A DNA stretch of 34,608 nucleotides from Deltaproteobacteria bacterium. GTDB lineage: Bacteria > Myxococcota_A > Polyangia > Polyangiales > JADJMO01. The position numbers were made by a program, and so were the translations under genes. The notes under the pieces are model-generated. The model did no database searches. It was given only the letters and a program-made list of their open reading frames with translations, and was not told where the DNA came from. The stretch lies in contig JANYDK010000033.1 of NCBI GenBank assembly GCA_025363655.1, forward strand, positions 1-34,608, given 5' to 3'. Positions 25,633-33,254 of this stretch are shown in pieces. Position 1 is the first letter of the stretch. Each line of letters starts with the position of its first letter.

Positions 25633-26919
25633 TCAGCGGCAATCCGGCGCGTTGCACGCCGCTAGCTTGATCAGCGCCGCGGCCGGCGACTGTGCCGAGG
25701 CCGGGAGCGGAACCGCGGGCGGATGCGCGAAGAGGGTGAGCGCAGCGGCGAGGACGAGCGCGGCGATCGCGATGGCGTAGGACGCGCGCGCCTCGCCTCG
25801 CTGCGCGGACTTGGGCGTCAGCATCGGGGCCGGCGTCGGCGTTGCCGTATGCGACTGCGTTGCCGTCTGCGACTGCGTCGGCATGTCCTTCGGCGCGAGC
25901 GCGATCGGCGGCGCGGTCTGCACGACGTTGGTGACGACCCGCGGCGCGAGCGCGCCGAGCGCACGCAGCTTCCCGACGATTGCGCGATTGGTTCGGCGTC
26001 GATCGGAGGAGAAGAGTCTCCTCATGCACGCGCGTACATCGCGCGTCGACGTCGGCACCGTGTGGGCGAGGAAGGCCTCGAGCTCGAGCCGCAGCACCTC
26101 CATGGAGGGTGTTCGTTTCGCGACGTCGAGGGAGAGCGCCCGTTCGATGATCGCGGACAGCTCGGCGGGCACACTCGGGTCCACGGAGAGCACGCTCGGT
26201 GCACCTACGCCGGTGAGGGTGGCGAAGGCCTTGGTCTCCGTGTTCCCCGCGAAGAGTCGACGACCGGTGGCGGCCTGCCAGAGGAGCGCGCCCATCGCGT
26301 AGACGTCGGCGCGGCGATCGAACGAGTGGCCGCCGAGGACCTCCGGCGCCATGTACGTGATGCGACCGCTCACGAGCGAGTGGCACTCGACCTCCGCGCG
26401 CGTCAGGCCGTAGTCGCAGACCTTCACGCGACCGCTGTGCGACACGACGATGTTCTGCGGCGAGACGTCACGGTGGACGAGGCCGAGCGGTCGCCCTTCG
26501 CCGTCGCGGAGCTCGTGGAGGTGATGGAGTCCGGCGCAGGCGTCGGCGAGGATGCGCAGGTGCACGTGCAGCGCGAGCCCATGCCAGAGACCGGCGCGGC
26601 GCCCGAGGTTGTAGAGGGAAGTTCCGGCGACGTACTCCATCGCGAGGAAGGGCACGCCCTCTTCGACGCCGGACTCGAGCCCACGCACGAGGTTCGGGTG
26701 CGAGAGCAAGAGCGCGATGGCGACCTCCCGCTCGAACATCGTCATCAGCCTCGGATCCTTGCGCAGCACGTCGTGCGGTCGCTTGACGACGACGAGGCGG
26801 ACCCGTCGCCCCGCAGGAGCCCGCGTCGCGAGGTGCACCTCGCCCATTCCGCCACGGCCGAGGAGCAAGATGTCGGCGCGGCGAATCGCGGGCTCGGCGG
26901 TGATGGGTTGACTCATCAT
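25633..26919 (-). CDS. Membrane-anchored Ser/Thr protein kinase with DYG variant
   Basis: A 428-residue kinase. The glycine loop G21-R-G-G-M-G26, Lys46 (VVVK), the catalytic loop H139-R-D141-V-S-P-Q-N146, D159-Y-G161 and A181-P-E183 are all present. Two family-typical changes are notable: the usual Lys of HRDLKxxN is Ser, as in many myxobacterial kinases, and DFG is DYG. After a Thr/Pro/Gln-rich juxtamembrane linker (QSQTATQSHTATPTP) one membrane helix follows (YAIAIAALVLAAALTLF) with a short tail. It probably phosphorylates cytosolic partners. The gene is divergent from a second kinase. The start is one of two adjacent ATGs (26919, 26916). Confidence 0.92.
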   Translation of the reverse strand: MMSQPITAEPAIRRADILLLGRGGMGEVHLATRAPAGRRVRLVVVKRPHDVLRKDPRLMTMFEREVAIALLLSHPNLVRGLESGVEEGVPFLAMEYVAGTSLYNLGRRAGLWHGLALHVHLRILADACAGLHHLHELRDGEGRPLGLVHRDVSPQNIVVSHSGRVKVCDYGLTRAEVECHSLVSGRITYMAPEVLGGHSFDRRADVYAMGALLWQAATGRRLFAGNTETKAFATLTGVGAPSVLSVDPSVPAELSAIIERALSLDVAKRTPSMEVLRLELEAFLAHTVPTSTRDVRACMRRLFSSDRRRTNRAIVGKLRALGALAPRVVTNVVQTAPPIALAPKDMPTQSQTATQSHTATPTPAPMLTPKSAQRGEARASYAIAIAALVLAAALTLFAHPPAVPLPASAQSPAAALIKLAACNAPDCR

Positions 26920-27235
26920 GTGTGAAGCCGAGCAGAGCAACGCACATACCGTCGTGGAAAGAGCGCGTGAAACTACATGCGCTCAGCTTCGCGAAGCCGA
27001 CGGCGCTGGGGCGTTATGCGCGGATAGCGACGTTGTGCCGCCGCACACGGAAGAACGATTGGCTCCCATACATCGCCGCGCTCGTCGTGCACGGCGCGAT
27101 GGGTCGCGGCGCTCTGGCGCGATCGAGGCAATGTGTCGCCCCTGCCTCCCGGGCGCTGGTACGAAGGGTCGAAAGGTCGGGCCATACCTGGCTCGCGCCG
27201 ACGTTGGCTCCGGGCTTGCTCACGGTGTGGCGAAG
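26920..27235. other. Divergent intergenic region between two kinase genes
   Basis: This is 316 bases without a convincing gene. The frame of the downstream kinase is open through it but encodes Arg/Ala-rich, non-conserved sequence with poor start signals. It must carry promoters for both kinases, but no clear -35/-10 pair, repeat or operator could be identified. Confidence 0.5.
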
Positions 27236-28294
27236 ATGTCGAGCGCGCTTTCCTTCGCCGTACCTTTCGTGCCTCACGTCGGCGCCCTCGTCGACCAGAA
27301 GTACGTGCTGACGCGCCGGATCGGCAGCGGAGGGATGGGCGAGGTGTGGTCGGCGCGTCATTGCGCGCTCGGCCACGAGCTGGCGGTGAAGTTCCTCATC
27401 CTCGAGCTCGACGATTTCACGGGCAACGCAGGCCACGACGCGTCGCTCTCACGGTTTCAGCTCGAGGCGCGGCTCGCCGCCAACCTCTCGCGACGAACCA
27501 AGCACATCGCCTCCGTCTTCGATTTCGGGATGGAGGGCGCTACCGCGTATCTGGTGATGGAGCTCATCGAGGGGGTCTGCCTCGAAGCGGTCATCGGCGA
27601 AGGCGAGCACCGCGACCTCGGCTTCGTCGCGACGGTGATCTCGCAGCTCGCGCTCGGGCTCTCCGTCGCGCATGGGCACGGGGTCGTGCACCGGGACCTC
27701 AAGCCCGGCAACGTCATGCTGGTGCGTGGAGACGAGCCTGGCACGCCGTTGGTCAAGATCCTCGACTTCGGCATCGGCAAGGTCCTGCCGTCGGCGAATT
27801 CCGCACGCACCGCGCATCCGGCGCCGGCGCTGGTCCGGCACCGCACCCGCTACGGCGTACCCATCGGAACGCCCGAGTACATGAGCCCCGAGCAAGGTCT
27901 CGCGCACGGTGACGTCGACTACCGTTGCGACGTCTGGGCGCTCGCGGTCGTCGCCTACGAGATGCTCACGGGAGTCTGCCCCTTCGAGGGCGCCAGCATC
28001 GGCGAGACGATGGCGCGCGTGCGAACGCGCTCTGGCTGGTCGGTCCTCGTCCATCGGCCTGACCTGCCCGAAGCGGCCACCAGGCTATTCGAGACCGCCT
28101 TCGCGCTCGATCTCGACGAGAGATTCCGCTCGGCGCTCGCATTCTCCGCCGCCCTCTCCAGCCTCGCAGAGGCCGCCGAGGTCCAGACGTCTTCGGGCAC
28201 CCCTAGAGCCGTGAAGAGCTCCATCTGCGCCGGCGACCCGGTGCCGGGGCCGGTCTCGCGCGTGCGTCCATGCAAGACCACCGAGCCCGGCTAG
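27236..28294 (+). CDS. Soluble Ser/Thr protein kinase
   Basis: A 352-residue kinase that begins about 20 residues before the domain. It has G30-S-G-G-M-G35, Lys52 (AVK), H142-R-D144-L-K146-P-G-N149, D167-F-G169 and S197-P-E199, so all catalytic residues are present and it should be active. A His-rich/basic insertion lies between DFG and the SPE motif (RTAHPAPALVRHRTRYG). The tail after the kinase is short (about 60 residues), low in structure, and has no membrane helix or sensor domain. The kinase is probably recruited by partners. It is divergently paired with the membrane kinase, so a two-kinase cascade is conceivable. The upstream open frame is not used because it lacks domain similarity. 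Confidence 0.9.
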   Translation: MSSALSFAVPFVPHVGALVDQKYVLTRRIGSGGMGEVWSARHCALGHELAVKFLILELDDFTGNAGHDASLSRFQLEARLAANLSRRTKHIASVFDFGMEGATAYLVMELIEGVCLEAVIGEGEHRDLGFVATVISQLALGLSVAHGHGVVHRDLKPGNVMLVRGDEPGTPLVKILDFGIGKVLPSANSARTAHPAPALVRHRTRYGVPIGTPEYMSPEQGLAHGDVDYRCDVWALAVVAYEMLTGVCPFEGASIGETMARVRTRSGWSVLVHRPDLPEAATRLFETAFALDLDERFRSALAFSAALSSLAEAAEVQTSSGTPRAVKSSICAGDPVPGPVSRVRPCKTTEPG

Positions 28295-28403
28295 CGCGCG
28301 TCTCGGCGTTGCATCGCTGGCCGCGATGAGCACCTCCACCGATGCCGCTGGTCGGTGAGGTGCGAATTCGCTCGAGGCGGTGAGCGTGAATCCCGAGTGG
28401 TAG

Positions 28404-28475
28404 CGCGCCGCTCTCGAGAGCCTCTTCGATCTCGAGACCGGCCACCTCGACGGGAAGATCGTCCTCTGCCCGTGA
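28404..28475 (+). pseudogene. Coding-like C-terminal remnant resembling an MDR oxidoreductase tail
   Basis: After an in-frame stop at 28401-28403 there are 23 codons with strong G/C third-position bias, encoding RAALESLFDLETGHLDGKIV and then LCP, before TGA (28473-28475). The form A-x-L-x-x-L-x-x-GH-x-x-GK-(I/V)-V-L is what I know from the end of medium-chain dehydrogenase/quinone oxidoreductases. No start, Rossmann fold or upstream frame survives. The rest of the 360-base gap (28295-28654) holds no gene apart from the ribosome site for the next one. Confidence 0.35.
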
Positions 28476-28640
28476 TCGACCACCGTGCCTCGAAGCTTCG
28501 CCCGCGTGTGGCATTCGAGCGCGGCTGACGCTCGGTCGCTCGGCGATTCGTCTTCGATTCGTCGCCGTCTCGATCGCGCGAATGTTGGTCAGCGAATTGC
28601 CCCCTCCCGATCGACGCCAAACCGCGCGTCGGTACTCGTA

Positions 28641-28646
28641 GGGAGG
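28641..28646 (+). promoter_or_regulatory. Strong ribosome binding site
   Basis: GGGAGG lies 8 bases before the ATG at 28655. It is one of the best Shine-Dalgarno matches in the window and implies high translation of the Cys-periodic lipoprotein operon. Confidence 0.75.
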
Positions 28647-28654
28647 ATTGTTCC

Positions 28655-29884
28655 ATGACTCGAATCACCAAGCTGGCTCTGTTGACGATGACGGTATGCG
28701 TGACCGCGGCCTCCGGAGGCTGCATCGCGACCAACTCGGGAGTCGCCAGTGGGACGAGCGAGGGCTGTGAAGCGATCACCGGCGACAAGATCGACGACGG
28801 GCTCGACGTCGACGCGACGGTGCGCGTCTTCATGCAGGCGTCGGTCGACTTCCGCGGTATCGGCCGCACGACCAAGGTTGCCGTCAAGACCGCGTGCGTG
28901 AACATCGCCAAAGATCTCGGCGTGGCCGACTCGTGGACTGCCCTCGGCGACACCGACGACTCGATCTCCAACAAGAGCGCGACCGGCGCCTGCGACGTGG
29001 CCACCGCGCGCATTCGAGCGATCATGGAGGCGCCAGGCTCGGCCACGGCGAGCTTCGCGATCGTGAGCTCGCCGGGCGCATGTCGCATCGACTTCGCCGC
29101 CCAAGCGGCGTGCGACGCCAAGTGCAAGGCTGAGGCAGTCTGTGACTCCGGCAAGGTCGAGACGCGCTGCACGCCGGGCTCGCTCGCCTGCGTCTGCGAC
29201 GAGAAGTGCAAGGCCACCTCGTACTGTGAGGGCACGGTCGAGCTCGAAGCCAGCTGCGGAGGCTCCTGCGAGGCGACCTGCACCGGTCACTGCGCCGGCA
29301 CTTGCACGACCAAGGAAGGCAAGAAGAGCAACAACGACCCCAGCTGCCACGGCAAGTGCAGCACGACGTGCACCGGCACCTGCTCGGGTCGCTGCAAGGT
29401 CGAGGTCGAAGCCGGAATCTCTTGCGGCACCAAGGTCCGTTGCAAGGGCGAGTGCACCAGCACGTACACCGATCCGGTCTGCGAGACGCAGATCACGCCG
29501 CCGGTCTGCAAGGTCGATGCGTCTTGCGAAGATTCCTGCACTGCGAGCGTCACCGCGCACGCCGTCTGCGATCCCCCGCACGTCGAGATCTACGCCGATG
29601 CCTCGGTCAGCGCCGACGTCTCCAAGCTCATCGCCACGCTCGACGCCAACCTGCCGCCGCTCGTCGCGGTCGCCGAGCAACAGGGCAAGCTCGCGCTCGA
29701 CGCCGGGACCAAGCTGGTGTCGACCGGTCAGACGCTGGTCGGCTCGGTGACCAAGCTCACCGCCAAGTCGGTCGTCTGTACGGCGGCCGCGGCGAAGGCC
29801 TCGGTCGAAGCGGCGGCCTCGCTCAGCATCTCGGTGAAGGCGAGCGCCGATCTCACCGCCGTCTGCCGTACGCACGCCTCGTGA
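28655..29884 (+). CDS. Lipoprotein with (CX3)4C cysteine ladders
   Basis: A 409-residue lipoprotein (SGGC lipobox, Cys23). Residues 35-150 are an ordinary mixed region. Cysteines follow, and between residues 201 and 247 they form two blocks in which every fourth residue is Cys: C201, 205, 209, 213, 217 and C231, 235, 239, 243, 247, exactly 30 residues apart. CxxxC periodicity would put the thiols on one face of a helix, or form a tight disulfide or metal ladder. There is no CxxCH heme motif. The C-terminal 110 residues are Cys-poor and helical (VSADVSKLIATLDANLPPLV). The function is unknown. It overlaps the next gene by GTGA, so both are made together. Confidence 0.85.
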   Translation: MTRITKLALLTMTVCVTAASGGCIATNSGVASGTSEGCEAITGDKIDDGLDVDATVRVFMQASVDFRGIGRTTKVAVKTACVNIAKDLGVADSWTALGDTDDSISNKSATGACDVATARIRAIMEAPGSATASFAIVSSPGACRIDFAAQAACDAKCKAEAVCDSGKVETRCTPGSLACVCDEKCKATSYCEGTVELEASCGGSCEATCTGHCAGTCTTKEGKKSNNDPSCHGKCSTTCTGTCSGRCKVEVEAGISCGTKVRCKGECTSTYTDPVCETQITPPVCKVDASCEDSCTASVTAHAVCDPPHVEIYADASVSADVSKLIATLDANLPPLVAVAEQQGKLALDAGTKLVSTGQTLVGSVTKLTAKSVVCTAAAAKASVEAAASLSISVKASADLTAVCRTHAS

Positions 29885-30624
29885 CGAACTGGGATTCGCG
29901 GCGGCTCGCGCTCCTCTCGGGCGTGCTCTCGGGCGTGCTCGCCGCGTCCTTCGTGCTCGTCACTCCCCGGACGGCTTCGGCCGCGCCGGGGGGTGGGTAC
30001 ACGTCGGATCGCCCGCTCGAGTGGGCGTGGATCAACGCCGAGACGGGCTTCTCCGCGGCCAATCTCCGCACGTTCACCGCCAACAGCGAGACCTTGGCGG
30101 TGGGGATCGTCCCCACCTCCGGCATCGGCCCGACCGCGGGCGTCGGGCTCGGAGTGCGCTTCGTCTTCATCACCCTCGGGCTGCGCGGCCGCGTCGCCAG
30201 CCTGACGGGCGACACGCCGACGCGAGGCTCACGCGCCTGGCAGCTCTGGACACTGGCGGCCGAGCTCGGCATTCGCATCCCGCTCAAGCGCGTCGAGCCG
30301 TACTTCACGTTCGGCGTCGGCTACGCCTCGATCGGCGGCTTCGGCGACGCGCTCGACGGGCTCAAGGGCGGGCTCGACGTCAGCGGCGCAAGCCTCCGCG
30401 TCGGCTTCGGCGTCGACTACTACCTCACCGACACGTTCAGCATCGGCGCCAACCTGACGACCGAGGCGCTGATCATGGCACGCAAGGGCGTCTCGCTCGG
30501 TAGCCTCGCGGAGGCCAAGAGCGTCGGCACCATCGACGAGGCGCAGGCGCGCATTCTCGAGGCAAACGGATCGAGCGTGGGGACGATGCTGACGATCACC
30601 CTCGGGGCGGGCGTGCATTTTTAG
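29881..30624 (+). CDS. Outer-membrane beta-barrel protein coupled to the Cys-ladder lipoprotein
   Basis: A 247-residue protein starting with GTG inside the previous stop (GTGA). It has a Sec signal (LLSGVLSGVLAASFVLVTP ... ASA) and then alternating barrel strands: TAGVGLGVRFVFITLGLRGR, LWTLAAELGIRIPLK, VEPYFTFGVGYASIGG, ASLRVGFGVDYYLTDTFSIG and a final MLTITLGAGVHF with terminal Phe. The length fits 8-10 strands. No ligand-binding motif is evident. Because of the overlap it is most likely the membrane partner of the lipoprotein, for example as a channel or exporter for it. That is inference only. Confidence 0.83.
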   Translation: MTNWDSRRLALLSGVLSGVLAASFVLVTPRTASAAPGGGYTSDRPLEWAWINAETGFSAANLRTFTANSETLAVGIVPTSGIGPTAGVGLGVRFVFITLGLRGRVASLTGDTPTRGSRAWQLWTLAAELGIRIPLKRVEPYFTFGVGYASIGGFGDALDGLKGGLDVSGASLRVGFGVDYYLTDTFSIGANLTTEALIMARKGVSLGSLAEAKSVGTIDEAQARILEANGSSVGTMLTITLGAGVHF

Positions 30625-30651
30625 GTGGTTTAGAGGCGCCTGATTGGCACT

Positions 30652-31977
30652 TTAGCGACCCACCATGATCGGATGGCGGCGCAGAGTGCCTGCCGTGGCG
30701 ATGCCGACTTCGAGGTACGAAGCGAAGTGTGCGTCGGTCTTGCGGGACGAAACGGTGAGGTACACCTTTTCGCCGTTCTGGCCCGAGGCGCGATCGAGCG
30801 AGACGTCCAAATCGCCGAGTACGTCGTTGACGGAGAGGTCCAGCGGCTTCGTCGCCGCGTCGCTCCAGATGTCGAGCTCGACGATGCGCGTCTCGCCGAC
30901 CGCCAGATGAATACCTTTCGTCGTATGACCAAGGACGACGACCTTGTCGAGACCTGGCGGCGTCACGTCGAAGTAGGCTTGACCGCTGGGAGTGGGCAAG
31001 CACGGATCGCGACCGGCCTTCGCGCTCGCGTTCGACCAAAGCCGAGCGAGCTTGTCGCCGAAGCCCGTCGCGAGGACGTCGGTGATGGTCTGCCGGTAAC
31101 AGAAATCGGCGGCGTCTTGATCGGCGAGCATGAAGGTCCAGACGAAATGGTCGGGGTCGGCGCCCGCGTACCCGAGTGAACCCGCAGTCGGAAGGGGGCT
31201 GGTCGCAGCGGCGGCGATGAGGCCGCTCACGGTCTGTACCGGATTGATCGATTTTCCGCAGTCGAGGACGACGGCGTACGCCACCTCGATGCTGCCGACG
31301 AGCGCGCTCCAGTGATATCCCGCGTGGTTGAGGTAACAGAGATCCGCAGAGTCGCCCTCGACGGTCAGGCTGGTGCCGGCCGGTAGATAGAGCACATAGA
31401 GCGTCTGCTCCGTCGCCGCCGGCCAGCCCGATTTCGGATCGGAGGCCGTCTTTGCGATGTAGTCCTCGAGCTCCTTCTGCGTCATCTTCGACGGCGGCGG
31501 CGTCGTCATGCGCACGTGATCGGCAGCGGTGCTCTTCGTCGGTCCGACGCCGTACTCCGAGACCGTGGTCTTCCAATACGACGACGCGCCGAGTTGATCG
31601 GCGAACGTCTCGACCGCGGCCACGTGCGCATCTCCCGGGTAGGTGACGGTGACGAGCTCGGCCGAGGTGAGCACTCTTCCGCCGCCAAACTGCATCGTCG
31701 GTTGATCGGGAGGGAACGCGGGATAGGTCGTGCTCGGCGCGCCGTGATCGTGCGTGGCGGCGTCGAGCATGCTGTCCGGCGTGCCGGACTCGGTGACACC
31801 CACGTCGGCGTCGGCGTCGGTTCCGCCTCCGGCCCCATCAAAATGGCCATCGGCGGCTGCATCGACCGCTTCCTCTGGATACCCCTGGGGTGAGCTGCAC
31901 CCACCGCTCGCGAGGAGAAGGGAGAGGCCAGCACCGAGGACGAAGTGGCGATCGAGAGACGACGCGCGGATCGACAT
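30652..31977 (-). CDS. Acidic-tether lipoprotein of unknown function
   Basis: A 441-residue lipoprotein (LASGGC lipobox) with an Ala/Asp/Gly tether (DAAADGHFDGAGGGTDADAD). The folded part contains FGGGRVLTSAELVTVTYPGD, DQLGASSYWKTTVSEYGVG, ELEDYIAKTASDP and TLYVLYLPAGTSLTV. I recall this order from a family of uncharacterised myxobacterial lipoproteins. Later HWSALVGSIEVAYAVVLDCG precedes a beta-rich C-terminus (VVVLGHTTKGIHLAVGETR). No catalytic motif can be assigned. The start at 31977 gives the signal peptide; the open frame upstream is ignored. It is convergent with the barrel gene (27-base gap). Confidence 0.85.
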   Translation of the reverse strand: MSIRASSLDRHFVLGAGLSLLLASGGCSSPQGYPEEAVDAAADGHFDGAGGGTDADADVGVTESGTPDSMLDAATHDHGAPSTTYPAFPPDQPTMQFGGGRVLTSAELVTVTYPGDAHVAAVETFADQLGASSYWKTTVSEYGVGPTKSTAADHVRMTTPPPSKMTQKELEDYIAKTASDPKSGWPAATEQTLYVLYLPAGTSLTVEGDSADLCYLNHAGYHWSALVGSIEVAYAVVLDCGKSINPVQTVSGLIAAAATSPLPTAGSLGYAGADPDHFVWTFMLADQDAADFCYRQTITDVLATGFGDKLARLWSNASAKAGRDPCLPTPSGQAYFDVTPPGLDKVVVLGHTTKGIHLAVGETRIVELDIWSDAATKPLDLSVNDVLGDLDVSLDRASGQNGEKVYLTVSSRKTDAHFASYLEVGIATAGTLRRHPIMVGR

Positions 31978-32001
31978 GACGAATGGTAACGTCGACGGTC
32001 G

Positions 32002-32319
32002 GTGAGTCCCACCGATTGCGTGGGAAAGCCGCGAGCGATCGACACGGAGCACGTTTCGGACTTACGCGAAAGGCTTGCGGTATGCGAGCTACAGCCGACG
32101 TCGGTCACGCGATGGAACACGTGGATCGCTGCCCACGCGAAGGTCCGCATGGTGGTGGAGCTGGGGCCCGACGTGATCGACGTCGAGCAGGTCGGGCCCT
32201 CGGTCCTCGCGGGCGGCGTTCTCTGGATCACGCCGACGCGCACGGGGCCGATGGAGTCCAATGACGAGGCGACGCATCTGCTACTGGCGGCGATCTCGGG
32301 AGACGCCGGCGTGCCGTGA
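32002..32319 (+). CDS. Small hypothetical protein
   Basis: A frame of about 105 residues with coding-like third positions. The second half (VVELGPDVIDVEQVGPSVLA ... LWITPTRTGPMESNDEATHL) reads like a compact alpha/beta domain, perhaps with one beta-hairpin. There is no signal peptide. Upstream the frame is closed by TAA at 31987, so the first usable start is the GTG at 32002. Only 24 bases separate it from the divergent lipoprotein start, too few for a normal double promoter, so an internal start such as the ATG at 32150 is possible. No family is recognised. Confidence 0.45.
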   Translation: MSPTDCVGKPRAIDTEHVSDLRERLAVCELQPTSVTRWNTWIAAHAKVRMVVELGPDVIDVEQVGPSVLAGGVLWITPTRTGPMESNDEATHLLLAAISGDAGVP

Positions 32320-32335
32320 AGAAGCGACGCGACTC

Positions 32336-32389
32336 TCAGCTCGGTCGCGCGGGCAGACTCTTCGGATTCGCTCCGGTGAGCTGCTTGAT
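32336..32389 (-). pseudogene. Truncated C-terminal copy 1 (KQLTGANPKSLPARPS-stop)
   Basis: Minus strand, 18 codons encoding IKQLTGANPKSLPARPS and TGA. Upstream of this the frame soon meets a stop, so only the tail survives. It matches copy 2 at 32950-33003 with 49 of 54 bases identical, and all five differences are silent. Confidence 0.7.
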
Positions 32390-32694
32390 GGGCAGTACTC
32401 GTTAGCGTTCGACGCGGCCCCTCGCTCGATGCCCTCTGCGTCAGAGAATTCGTCGCCCGCAAGTTGGTCGGGTTGGTCGACGACTCATCCCGGAGGGTCC
32501 GGGTCGGCGCCAGATCCCGAGCCGACTGACCGCCGAGCATGGATCGAGTCAGGAAAAACCGACGACGAGTGCTTCAAAAGATGGACGCTATGTCCCCGGG
32601 ACCTATCCGAGTGACCTTGAAGCTCACGCGTGAACTGCTTTGGGCGAGCTGAGTCGGCCGGACGGCGACTCGTCCATCCTTTTGACTGAGCTTC

Positions 32695-32890
32695 AGTCGG
32701 CCCGACGCCGACTCGCCGAGCCTTCCCGGTCACACGCGTCGGTCGGACGCCGACTCGTCGAGACTTCCCGGTCACTCGCGTCGGCTGGGCGCCGACTCGC
32801 CGAGCCTTTCCGGTCACACGCGTCGGTTGGGCGCCGACTCGTCGAGACTTCGTGGTGACAGACGTCGGTCGGACGGCGACTCGCGGACCT
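32695..32890. repeat. 42-bp tandem repeat array with a hairpin in each unit
   Basis: Four complete units at 32695-32736, 32737-32778, 32779-32820 and 32821-32862, plus a partial fifth from 32863. Every unit starts with GTCGG-N7-CCGAC, a 5-bp stem whose 7-base loop varies while the arms are kept (the fifth differs slightly). Units 1 and 3 share CGCCGAGCC, and units 2 and 4 share CGTCGAGAC, so the array is really a duplicated 84-bp pair. A related but diverged unit starts near 32651. The units are contiguous without spacers, so this is not a CRISPR. Confidence 0.88.
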
Positions 32891-32949
32891 CGAGAAGAGA
32901 GCGGACTCGGTCTCGAGCTGACTCGTCGAGGGTCTGGGGACGCGACCCG

Positions 32950-33090
32950 TCAGCTCGGCCTTGCGGGCAGACTCTTCGGATTCGCTCCCGTCAGCTGCTT
33001 GATCGAATCCCACAGCAATTGCTTGGCATACGTCGGATTGTGCACGCCGAGGTCCTTGCTACGGGCGATGACGAGATGCGACGCAGAGCG
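32950..33090 (-). pseudogene. C-terminal copy 2, multiheme-cytochrome-like tail
   Basis: Minus strand, about 47 codons ending SHLVIARSKDLGVHNPTYAK, then QLLWDSIKQLTGANPKSLPA and RPS-stop. From memory, the GVHNPxYxxxLLxxxI form is typical of the extreme C-terminus of multiheme c-type cytochromes. No CxxCH motif remains and the N-terminal part is gone, so this is a relic. It contains the full copy-1 sequence. Confidence 0.55.
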
Positions 33091-33254
33091 AGCTGTTCGC
33101 CGCGAATAGGCTGCCGGACACACGCTCGAAGCATGGTTGGTGACCACGGGGAAGGGCCTGGTGTCGATTTCACGCAACCGCTCCGCGCCCCGCGTCGAGC
33201 TGGTGACGAGACCCGCGCACGTCGCGCGAGGTCGTCAGGAGGAGACCGTCCATC

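Larger units (their letters stand above)
32320..33254. other. Gene-poor region with coding debris and tandem repeats
   Basis: About 935 bases without an intact gene. It contains two partial copies of the same C-terminal coding sequence (32336-32389 and 32950-33090), an array of 42-bp units (32695-32890), and the ribosome site of the next gene (AGGAGGAG at 33237-33244). The stretch 32390-32694 has no convincing content. Long frames through the repeats arise because 42 is a multiple of three. Confidence 0.6.

Noticed and set aside
25098-25670. ATGA-coupled frame after the small ORF at 24874
   Set aside because: Apart from the overlap it lies antisense to the well-supported GlsB gene and encodes charged low-complexity sequence.
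24926-26386. 486-codon open frame on the minus strand
   Set aside because: It overlaps the GlsB and kinase genes out of frame. Those have clear family motifs and this product has none.
32485-32817. Repeat protein of 14-residue units (RVTGKARRVG)
   Set aside because: It is open only because the 42-bp repeat is a multiple of three. It has no start signal, and conserved bases follow hairpin arms rather than codon positions.
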